A DNA stretch of 29,500 nucleotides from Glandiceps talaboti (lineage: Eukaryota; Hemichordata; Enteropneusta; Spengelidae). The stretch lies in contig NC_135553.1 of the NCBI RefSeq assembly GCF_964340395.1, positions 14,453,001 through 14,482,500 of the forward strand. The letters are read 5' to 3'. Position 1 is the first letter of the stretch. Each line of letters begins with the position of its first letter. The notes under the pieces are model-generated. The model worked only from the letters and a program-made list of their open reading frames with translations, did not search any database and was not told the origin of the DNA. Both the position numbers and the translations under genes were made by a program. Of this stretch, positions 17,397 through 25,575 are shown in pieces.

Positions 17397-20300
17397 GAAA
17401 GACATCTATTCTATGATTGAAAAGTATTTACATAATAGGATTTCATTTTAGTGGACACAATAGTGGAAATACTGAAAATATATACCAACTAAAATTTTAG
17501 TGTACCATTAACCTTTAATATGTAAATTTAGCCTGCATTATAAATAGTTGTTCTAGTGACTAGTAGTGTGTCATTTCAGTTGCATGTAACGCAACAATGA
17601 AAATACTGAGAGTATACCAACTGAACTTTTGTTTTGTTGTACCAAGTATTAACCTGTATGTAAGTTTAGCTTGTCTTACGACATTTGTCCTTGCCATTTC
17701 CTTCCATGAGTAGGAGACTACTGTATATCCTTGTGCAGATACATACCTGGATCAACTTCAACAAACAAACAACCATCCTTTACATATGCCAACTTTCCAG
17801 TCTTTTGCCCAACCTCTGTTATCTTCTTTTGTAAGAAATCCACATACTCTACGGCTCGATTGAGTACCATGAACTGTCAAAAGCATAATTACATACTTTG
17901 AAAAAACAATACTAGCAAGTTCATTTGACTGTTAATTAACATAGATTGTGGCTCAAAAATAAGCTCTTTATAAACTTCTTCTGTTACTTTGTTCTAGAAA
18001 ACACCAAATTATTCTAGTTAAAAGGAAATATTGAGGTTACATTGAATTTTTTTGAAATAGGTCAAAATGCAAAATTTTGTCATTACTCATTAGCATCCAA
18101 TATGGCCACAGAATACTGTGTAAACACTATGGCAAAATTTAAAAAAATTACAATTTCCTTCAAAACAAGATGGTGAACCCCCCAAATTTCTTCTATTATT
18201 TCAAAAGGGTCAGGAACAAGCTTTCATATTGCAAATTTTGGAGAGAATTGAAGCACTTTTTTTTCAGGGAAATTTGTCCTGGGGTGTATTCAACCTAAAA
18301 TCACACTATGATATGCTGGTTTGTTCACCCATCAATAAAAAAATAGCTATCCTTCAATCAACTGGACATAATTAGACTAAATAGGCTGTTACAGTGAACC
18401 CCCTCTGTTATCTACAAAAATTAAATCTTTCTTGTTTGATACTCAAAGATCTAGAACAACCCTTCTATTACAAAAACACTACAAAACAAAACAAAACATC
18501 CTTTCAAATTGTCTGACAGCCATACCCAGTCTGTTGGAGTCAATCCTGTTTTTTGAAAACACCCTTCTGATGGCCCTAAATTTGTGTTTCCAATAAAGTA
18601 CTAAAACCTGGAAACTTTTGCTAAAGACTTATTTTTTGCTTATTTTGCTGGAAAACAAAACCATGACAATAATAAGTAGTAGCTTAAATGCCTTCATGTA
18701 TGTAAAAAGAGTACAACACACTTAGAAATGTGTAAATACTAGTCTTTGGGACCCAGTTGAAGACTGTAAAATTTTCTAGTGGCGAAAGTATCCTGGTTGC
18801 AAGAATAGCTTCACTATAAAGAACACGTCATTATTTTGAACCACTTTCATGTCTCTCAATTCATTATAAAAAAAAGTCACAGAGTACATGTATATCTACA
18901 AAGTTGTCCATGACTTTTTATTTTTCTATCCCTTTCCAAGTTTAAGATGATTTGAGAAGTAAATTGATACTGATGTGACTTTTTTACCTTGGTTTCTTGT
19001 ACCCTGTCATTAGTAGTTGGTAATCTCTCGGCAAGTTGATGGATGGCTTGGTTAACAGTGCTGTGACGTTGCCTACAATATAGACCAATTCTATTTAAAA
19101 GTACTGCAACTAGCTTTAAAGACACAGCCAACAAATATTTTGTTTCTGCATTTGGTAATTGCATGGTGGCATGTTTAATAGTTCATTTCATTTAGACTAA
19201 ATGTTGCATGAAAGTGTAGTCATTAAATCTTGTTATTTATATGAAAGTGTAGAATGTGCAGTTTCTTATTGGTTTCTGTGTAGTTGTATTAATCATAGTC
19301 TGTAAGGTACGCTGTGATGGGGTGCCCTCAAACATCGGCCAACCCCTAACACGTCAATCGTGAGAGGAGGCCGGTGAGGGCGAAACGTCAGGACGTATCT
19401 TACAGTCTATATTAATCAGAGCCAGAGCCAATGGAGTGTAAAGTTGATGGTTATGACCAGTGTGCCCTCTAAGCCAATTTGATGCACCACTGACACACAA
19501 TTTCTAGTGATGCACCAAAATTTGGTGTTCCCCTATCTCTTACTATGTGGTGACCAGTGTGCCTTTTAAGCCAATTTGATGCACCACTGACACACTTTCT
19601 AGTGATGCACCATTTTGACTCACAACACAAAATTTGGCTATCATTAGAGGGCACACTGGTTATGACTATTTAGGCCTGAATAACATAACGACAGAGCCTG
19701 TAAATTGTAATGCTATAACTTCATCAAATACTAAAATTATGGTAAATCCTTTATATCATACATGACATAAAATACAGTATTTATTTACCTTTCATGAACA
19801 GTATGTAATGCCACACTTTTCATTCTAGTACTCAAACCTCTTCCACATCGTCCAAAATGTTTGGTATGACGGTATTTCCAAAGATTAGCTTTCTTCATTC
19901 TGTGATGTAGTTGCAGTGGATGTTCTGACACTGGTGACAGATCAGGAGATTCGCAGCGAAGATTGGGTTCTGGAATGCTACATCTCTGACTTGAGGTAAA
20001 ATCCATGTCTTGGAATGGAGATGGTGCTTCACGCTATATCATGCAAAGTGTACACATAGAATTAGAAACCACCAATCAATATCAACAAGTCTTTGTAGAA
20101 GACGTATCTCCTCAAGTACTTCACTTCTATGTGAATGAATGGTGGCATGGTTTAACATTTTGATAATTTTGATATTTTATATCAATTTTGATAATTGAAC
20201 ATGTAGGTCAAAGTCAAGCTAAATGTATTAAAAGAAAGCTTTACCTGATGGGGATAGACACGTGAATGGAGTCTCTTTGTATTAAGTTATGCAATAAATA

Positions 20301-22113
20301 CATTTTAAACACCAAACATGGCCCCAATTCGGTCAAATTTAGATATACCACAAAACGAAGTAATGTGCATATGTCCCATATGATGTCACCTTTGTGCCAG
20401 GTTTGGTTGAAATCAGACATTGAATGTCAAAGAATGGCATAGTGTACAGTGTTTTTTTTTAAAGGGCGGTACATACGTAATAATTATCCGAGTTCCTCAG
20501 TCATTATACCGGGGTTCCCCACCAAAATTATATTACAATGTATAATAGGAATATTGCCAGTGTTACCAAATTTACCCCTGTTACCGTGACTCCCACACCT
20601 TAGCAAAAACACTGATACAGACAGATATACACACAACACACACACACACACACACACATGGACAGATCCTGTTGCAATAGTCCTCCCATTTAGGGACTGA
20701 AAATGTTTTACTGAGGACCCCTACCACAGTTAGTATATCTTGGTTGCTTGCTTTTATTGGGACCCCTTCTACATTTTTGTATGCAATATCAAAATCAAAA
20801 TGCATACTACTTAAAGGAGCTGTCAGTACAATAAATCATCAGCAATATTGGAAGCATTAGATAAACAGTGCCCTCTAGTGATAGAGCAAAGAAAATTTGT
20901 TGAGGTTATACATGCCTGATGCAGCATGCAAGTGTTTTCTGTATGTCGTGTCATGTCATGTCATTATAACTATGTACCATTACCAAGCTGAATATCAGTT
21001 CATTTCTTAATTTGTGGCATAAATACAATTCTCATATTTTTCACAATAAACATGGAAAGAAATCATAGATTATAAAAATATTTTGAGAAATGCAACTCTG
21101 TCTCCTACTGCTGTATAAGACTTCTGAGGGCCTGTTACTGGGTATTCATGCTGACACCTACGTGTACCTAATACCACAGACCAAAAAGATCAATAAAACC
21201 AAGGAAATTTGAGGGATTCACCAGCACAATTCCTATGGATAAACATGCTAAAAACAAATGTCATTGCTACCAGATGCCAAACTGTAACACAATTATCTTC
21301 AAAAACTCATTCTTCCCACGAACATTTTTAGACTGGAACAATCTTGGAGATAGTGTAGTTAAAGCTGGAACTGTTGGTGCCATCAAGGCATCCATCCAGC
21401 ATGACTAAGTGTCTTTTCTTTCTGTCAATCACATACCAGTTTATCTGGTTGCATATCGGCATATTCAAACAAATGCAAATACTGTTCTGAGTGTTCATTT
21501 TGAAAGAAGGTAGGCATAGGTCAAGTCACACAATATGTAGCATTGTTATCTAAATTTACTTATAGGTTTGCAATAAATAGTAATAGTGTATCAGGATACA
21601 AAAACAGGTTTTTATATGTGTGTAGTACTGCACATGAACACTGGTAGAAATGTATAATTTGTTTACAACATAGGCTAGTTGTTGTCATAGAATGTTTTCA
21701 CAAGAGGGGTCATTGATCAGTAAAAATATCTTTTTGTACTTGCCATATACAAACCAGGAAGGGTGAATCTTGGATCCTGTGGATACAACAGCGCACATCT
21801 AGATCTATGTCATGGCAACACATGTCTATGTCACTCAGGGTTCTGCTGTGTTCGAAATATGAGTCAAAACGTTCAAAAGTTCCACGTCCCCGAATTGATA
21901 TAGTGGTGATGGTGTAATTGTATACAGGGTTGTCACTATGAGTCGCTAGACGAGTAGTGACAAGGGCCCCTTAGGTCACTCAGATTTACCTTGACTGAAT
22001 GTTGAATAATATTGGGGAATAACATCTAACAGACTAATTTGTCTTACCTTGACTACAACACCATTATACAGGTCACTTCCTACACAGCTCTCAGCTTTCC
22101 ACATGTTCCCTAA
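13403..22113 (-). CDS. MEIOSIN/BHMG1-like bHLH plus HMG-box transcription factor, nine exons
   Basis: Seen (minus strand): exons 22113-22047, 20033-19789, 19072-18988, 17873-17747, 16820-16570, 16358-15876, 15231-15014, 14374-14285 and 13493-13403 join with matching phases to 548 aa from MWKAES. The bHLH is at about residues 92-147: basic part LHTVHERQRHSTVNQAI, loop after RLP, helix 2 KFMVLNRAVEYVDFLQ. Then comes an acidic stretch (QEEEEELLAE, about 205-214) with IKQE, and a Ser/Pro-rich middle (256-416). The HMG box is at about residues 469-535: PKSWINGYQLYTRLHYQQY, HPHLIGREVTKALGNAWREL, PDEDKRQY. Family knowledge: a bHLH and an HMG box in one protein is the hallmark of MEIOSIN (BHMG1), which with STRA8 switches on meiotic genes; STRA8 itself is the main alternative. 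The first exon starts after an acceptor-like TTTAG, so a 5' untranslated exon is likely upstream. Domain calls firm; orthology inferred. Confidence 0.82.
13494..14284. other. bHLH-HMG gene, last intron
   Basis: Phase 2 intron inside the HMG box, splitting a Ser codon (AG/T). No repeat or gene recognised. Confidence 0.7.
14375..15013. other. bHLH-HMG gene, intron within the HMG box
   Basis: The donor is ATGTAAGT on the minus strand. Reading through it would give an immediate TAA, so splicing is needed to complete the HMG box. One minus-strand frame at about 14560-14620 (IPRVVFFDSRTQQNVGMP) looks protein-like but lacks splice sites and homology. Confidence 0.65.
15437..15779. repeat. 64-bp minisatellite, 5.4 copies
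   Basis: Units start at 15437, 15501, 15564, 15628, 15692 and 15756 (spacing 63-64 bp). Each contains GGTTAGAGGGGGTGGGTGG, CAGTAATCTGTACATTGCTG and GGAGTCATGATGTTCA. Copies differ at a few bases. It lies in the intron before the exon that starts the HMG box and abuts an (AC)16 run (15780-15811). Confidence 0.95.
15780..15811. repeat. (AC)n microsatellite
   Basis: Sixteen uninterrupted AC units, directly joined to the last partial minisatellite unit. Confidence 0.96.
17098..17143. repeat. (TA)n microsatellite, left of hairpin element
   Basis: About 23 TA units ending where the 52-bp inverted repeat begins. Confidence 0.95.
17142..17267 (+). mobile_element. Perfect 52-bp inverted repeat with hammerhead-ribozyme-like core
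   Basis: Arms 17142-17193 and 17216-17267 are exactly complementary over 52 bp, with a 22-nt loop. The plus strand contains CTGATGA (17199-17205) and GAAAC (17219-17223), with GTT (17186-17188) ahead; this is the order of a hammerhead ribozyme core with a 45-bp stem III. Stems I and II would be only 3 bp each (CAC/GTG and CGC/GCG), each next to a U-U mismatch. The unit sits between two TA microsatellites, in the intron between the bHLH and acidic-region exons. Hammerheads are known in Penelope-like and retrozyme elements; that link is inference. Confidence 0.55.
17323..17393. repeat. (TA)n microsatellite, right of hairpin element
   Basis: About 35 TA units. The 55 bp between the hairpin and this run (17268-17322) includes GCTCTGCCACTGCGGTATAG followed by AGC, a small imperfect inverted repeat. 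Confidence 0.95.
17450..17690. repeat. Degenerate direct repeat of about 130 bp
   Basis: Two diverged copies (about 17455-17555 and 17590-17690) share GAAAATACTGA, TATACCAACT, TGTACCA, TTAACCT and TAAGTTTAGC-like strings in the same order. In the intron upstream of the acidic-region exon. Confidence 0.5.
17874..18987. other. bHLH-HMG gene intron inside the bHLH (between loop and helix 2)
   Basis: Phase 0 intron between QETK and FMVL. AT-rich with many short A/T runs and (AAAAC)n near 18483-18500. No gene or well-defined element recognised. Confidence 0.6.
19187..19290. mobile_element. Family B MITE fragment
   Basis: Contains GTTTCTTATTGGTTTCTGTG then TAGTTGTA (about 19261-19288), identical over 28 bases to part of the right TIR at 10138-10166. 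It is preceded by a diverged ATTTAGACTAAATGTTGCAT segment that matches internal family B sequence. Only one end is present. Confidence 0.6.
19289..19418 (+). mobile_element. Imperfect hairpin with degenerate hammerhead-like motif
   Basis: The left end (ATTAATCATAGTCTGTAAGG) and right end (ATCTTACAGTCTATATTAAT) are imperfectly complementary. Near the right arm, CCGGTGAGGGCGAAACGTC (19371-19389) resembles the minimal hammerhead string CTGATGA, short stem II, CGAAAC, GTC seen in Penelope-like elements, with two changes in the first box. It lies directly after the family B fragment. Confidence 0.4.
19458..19658. mobile_element. hAT-type MITE with exact 8-bp target duplication
   Basis: The terminal inverted repeat CAGTGTGCCCTCTAA is exact over 15 bp at both ends. 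It is flanked by GTTATGAC at 19450-19457 and again at 19659-19666, the 8-bp duplication typical of hAT transposons; the CAGTG start also fits hAT. The 201-bp inside has an internal direct duplication: a second CAGTGTGCC...TTGATGCACCACTGACACAC block begins about 95 bp after the first. No transposase. Located in the intron between the first two bHLH-gene coding exons of the basic region. Confidence 0.85.
20637..20658. repeat. (CA)n microsatellite
   Basis: About eleven CA units in intron 1 of the bHLH-HMG gene. Confidence 0.9.
21172..21408 (+). pseudogene. C-terminal relic of a non-LTR retrotransposon reverse transcriptase
   Basis: A 78-codon plus-strand frame ending in TAA contains NSFFPRTFLDWNNLGDSVV and ends AIKASIQHD. 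The NSFFPRT-DWN pattern is the usual C-terminal end of LINE reverse-transcriptase proteins of the jockey/CR1/L2 kind in marine animals. The Cys/His-rich part before it reads NKCHCYQMPNC. The frame is blocked upstream by a stop and no polymerase core is present, so it is a 5'-truncated copy. It is antisense to the host gene. No target duplication or tail identified. Confidence 0.62.
21955..22030. mobile_element. Family A half element
   Basis: GGCCCCTTAGGTCACTCAGA, then TTGACTGAATGTTGAATAATATTGGGG, matches the right half of the copy at 645-775 (GCCCCTTAGGTTACTTATAT, GGCTGAATGTAG...TTATTGGGG). Close to the first coding exon of the bHLH-HMG gene. Confidence 0.55.
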
Positions 22114-22640
22114 CCTAAATAGACACTGTAAAATATGACGTTTACTTTTAATTATTATTATTAGCTTTACCTTTAAAATAAAATAGACCTAAAGATACAA
22201 GTCAGAAAACCTACAAAATATGTGTATATTAGCTGAAGTTTTAGAACTTTGGCCATACTGTATTAAACAGATGAAGGTAATCGAGTACACTTCCACTGAC
22301 AGTGACTAGACTGTGCATATACAGTGTTACAGTGTAAACTGTCTAGTAGTACTATATATTATCACGGATCTGATCAGTCACTGAGTCAGTCGGTACAGTA
22401 GACACCCTAAGCTGGGTACTAGGTTATTCGGTCGGTTCTCGTCGATCGACTAGTCAACCAGGACTAGGTTAGTTCATCATTCATCATCAAGCGACATCTT
22501 CTCGGTCATTTCTGGCTCTGGAAATATAGGCTCCGAGAACTCCGATAAATCTCCGAAGTGGAACGGATTTATCGGAGTTCTCGGATCGGAGCGTGTACTA
22601 ACTATTTCCAGAGCTAGGTCACCTCGTGTTTTTTTCAACC
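22114..22640 (-). promoter_or_regulatory. Probable 5' region of the bHLH-HMG gene
   Basis: Upstream of the first coding exon. A non-coding first exon is expected here or beyond because the coding exon begins after an acceptor-like sequence. No TATA box or start site can be assigned. The fold-back at 22515-22614 lies in it. Confidence 0.3.
22515..22614. repeat. 100-bp hairpin with 19-bp perfect stem
   Basis: CCGAGAACTCCGATAAATC (22533-22551) faces its exact reverse complement (22566-22584) across a 14-nt loop. The outer ends GCTCTGGAAATA (22515-22526) and TATTTCCAGAGC (22603-22614) also pair exactly. Could be a MITE or a transcribed hairpin. Confidence 0.75.
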
Positions 22641-22774
22641 TCTTTGACTAAATGTGTCGATACTTGGTTTGTCCATGAAATACTTTATTATCTAGTCAAG
22701 ACAACAGACCATTTAGCATCGGGAAATCTGGCTAATATAAAAAACCATCATGTGCATAGGAACACCTGTGTCAC

Positions 22775-22819
22775 ACTGCAGTGCAGTGCAGTGCAGTGCA
22801 GACAGTCCAGTCCAGTCCG
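22775..22819. repeat. Two adjoining pentanucleotide repeats
   Basis: (GTGCA)n about 22775-22802, followed by (GTCCA)n about 22805-22819. Confidence 0.85.
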
Positions 22820-24299
22820 AACGGTTGCATAAAATTTTCACATACATGTTTGAAATCTCGCACATGATTATTCAACTGTTAATAACTGAAATTGGAATAA
22901 TGTCTTCTAATTACCTATTGTCACTCAAGTATGCCTTAATATCTGCTTCATCGGTCGTATTTTTGATGAATAAAAGAAAGCGTCTGCTACACCTACAGGT
23001 CTATCGTACGATTGGGTTTCGCCTTGTTACCCAAATTTATGCAAATTTATGCAACAATTGAACTTCTAGTACAAGAAACAGGTTCTCATTCGGCGTAGTA
23101 ACCGAATTTGGATTAATTCGCAAAAGAAAGTAAACAATGATTATGTACACTGTGTCTGTGTGTATGGGTTTTGAATGTAGACCAGCGACATGTACACATG
23201 AGCTAGGGACCGGTAAGTTTCTCCAGCCTTGGGGTGGATTTTTTCTATCGGGCCGACAAAAAGTCACTGACCCTGTAAAAACCAAAACGGCTGACCTCCT
23301 ATCGCCTATATCTAAATATGATGGCACCCCCATATCATAATCACATGCCGGATATACAAATGTATCATCACATGACTCAGAGTGAACTGCTTGCCTAGAA
23401 AACTTAGGGAGCGATCAGTTTTTACGGCCAGGGGTGGGCCGGTGACTTTTTTGTTCGTGTTGTACTTAAAAATTGTGACACCCGCTTGCAATTCATCCAC
23501 AGAACAAACCAACCCCCCTCTGACAAATAGCAAAAAAACTGACCCCCCCCCCCCATCTGTTGACAAAAAGCATTCTTATTCTTCTTGCAAAAGCACTCTA
23601 TTCTCAAACACAATACAGTACACTGCAAGACCAATTTTACCTGTCACATTTACAGTAATTTTAAGTGTATCTGGTAAATTGCTAACCAAAATCCATTGCT
23701 TCACATGTATAAAGCTCTTAGACAGGAACCCTATGATCTGTTCACGGACATACAAAATATTCATGGTTTAGTAACCAAAAGTTCTAGGATATCTCTTAGC
23801 TTGAGTGAACTATTAATATTGATTATTAAATTCAGCTAATTATCAAGTGCAATATTATAAACGGAGTTGATATAATTGTAAATCCAGGTTTTTCACTAGG
23901 TTTGAAAGTAGAGGGAGAACTTTGGGGAGAGGGTTTGGGAGGGGATGCCCCCCCCCTCCCCCTCCCATGGTAATTATAACAGCTTTTTGAAAAATTACCA
24001 CCTTTTGGAGGCCACTTAGAGCACCATTCAGAAGTAAAAAACTTTAGAGTTTTAAATGGTTAAATCGTCATAAATAACGAATTTCTAACATACGAGAAAA
24101 CTTTCGATTCTAAATGAACCGCCATTTTGGTATTTCCCTGGACAACCTCCGAGGCTGGGTAACAGAGATAAACCGAGACTAGGGACAAGATTATTTATGG
24201 TTTCTGATACACCTGACATCATTTCGTTAGGCGTTGGCATACATTACGGTATCCTAAACCTGTCTAGGGTCAGATGTGAGAAGGCGAAACAAAACAAAT
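22820..24299. other. Intergenic region, no gene recognised
   Basis: Open frames of up to 129 codons on both strands (for example plus 23382-23771) lack splice consistency, homology and a protein-like composition. The segments around 23200-23290 and 23400-23560, rich in GGTGGG and C tracts, look like dispersed repeats. A GGGAGGGG...CCCCTCCC stretch at about 23926-23968 can form a small hairpin. Confidence 0.5.
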
Positions 24300-24331
24300 G
24301 ACACGACACGACACGACACGACACGACACGA
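24300..24331. repeat. (GACAC)n pentanucleotide repeat
   Basis: Six clean units, abutting the left flank of the 738-bp fold-back element. Confidence 0.95.
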
Positions 24332-24337
24332 TGGAAA

Positions 24338-25075
24338 CACAGGGGCCAGTGAGCATGTAATTGATCGATCGATTTATTGGTTGATTTATTATTTGGTTGA
24401 ATGATTGATCAATTGAATGATCATTGTTTTGTGGTGCAATATAACTTATTTTGTGTGTGATATTGATCAATTGACATTTTTTTTGTGATACAAAAGTTGT
24501 TTTTCTTCTTTCCCTGGCTACTTTTCTCTCTTTCAATTGTATACAATTCTCTCTTTATTGACTAAATAAAGACAACTTGTCCATTCTTCTCCTCTTACCT
24601 AAATTAAAAGACCCCTTAATTTCATAAATAGCATGTATCAGTTACTGCGAAAATTTGCTTTATGTCTAATCTTCTAGTAGGAACCATAAACCCTACATGT
24701 ACGAACATACTAGTTAATGCATAAATGAGTGTGATAATCTCCCAGAAGATAAGAGATAAAGCAAAGTGTCAATGTCAGTGATTTCTTGCCAATTATAAGA
24801 TTAAACGGTGTTTTAATTTAGATAAGGGGAGAAGAATGGACAAGGTGTCTTTATTTAGTCAATAAAGAGCACACAGCTGAAAGAGAGAAAGTTAGGAGGG
24901 AAAGAAGAAAAAAGTTCTATATCACCACAAATCTCAATGAGTCAATTGATCAATATCACACACAAAATAAGTTATATTTCACCACAAAAATTGATCATTC
25001 ATTCGGTCAATCCCTCAACCAAATAATAATCAATCAATAAATCGATCAATCAATTACATGCTCGCTCGCCCCTGT
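24338..25075. mobile_element. 738-bp fold-back element with near-exact 8-bp target duplication
   Basis: The left end ACAGGGGCCAGTGAGCATGT and the right end, reverse-complemented, ACAGGGGCGAGCGAGCATGT match. Complementarity continues inward with moderate divergence across the whole element (for example GTGTGATATTGATCAATTGA on the left against TCAATTGATCAATATCACAC on the right) to an apex near 24710. GATGGAAA occurs at 24330-24337 and 25076-25083, as an 8-bp duplication with one extra base on the left. End sequence and duplication length fit a hAT-like non-autonomous element. No coding capacity. Confidence 0.75.
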
Positions 25076-25302
25076 GATGGAAATAGAGGTAAATAAAGAC
25101 ATCTAGCCATTCTAATCAGATCGGGTATAAACCACCCCAATAATGAATGTTCGCATCATTCTATATTCACAATTTACATGTTTACTTACCATTCACGCGT
25201 GAATACCACTTGATTGTTATTTCTTGGAAAGACGGTACGTAAGGGTACGTTAGGTGTAGTAACACATCAACAGTGTTAATGAAAACTTGGAAATATTAGG
25301 AT

Positions 25303-25308
25303 TTTATT
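25303..25308 (-). terminator. AATAAA (minus strand), candidate poly(A) signal of the GPCR gene
   Basis: TTTATT on the plus strand, about 270 bp after the receptor stop codon. Confidence 0.45.
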
Positions 25309-25575
25309 AGCTCAGCTGTCAACAACTGGTCGCCGTCTGACCATCCGTCCATGAACTTTTCTCTCATTATATTTGCTGTTTGTTATACATACAATGCATT
25401 GTTCCATATTGTATATCAATGCAGAAAAATGTAGTCCTAAACACATAACCTTTTTTCCATCCATACGGCCAGTGACGTGGCAAATGCCAGCTTGAATTGA
25501 TCTGCTTCTACGTGTTGATAATATAGGATTACCTGAATATATGGATGTGGCAACTGGATATTATTAAGTTCATGT

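Larger units (their letters stand above)
20034..22046. other. bHLH-HMG gene intron 1
   Basis: About 2 kb, phase 0 (VVVK/REAP). Holds an AC repeat (20637-20658), a LINE relic (21172-21408), a small hairpin TTGTCACTA...TAGTGACAA (about 21931-21963) and a family A half element (21955-22030). Other parts are unremarkable. Confidence 0.6.

Noticed and set aside
17064-17405. Tyr-Ile repeat frames here and at 28432-28785
   Set aside because: Translations of TA microsatellites.
20860-20885. CAGTGCCCTCTAGTGATAG as a second hAT end
   Set aside because: Similar to the hAT TIR at 19458, but no partner end or 8-bp duplication was found; similar GCCCTCTA strings are common.
23382-23771. 129-codon plus-strand frame and overlapping minus-strand frames
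   Set aside because: No recognised domain, Pro runs come from a C tract, strong mirrored frames on the other strand, and repeat-like sequence; not supported as a gene.
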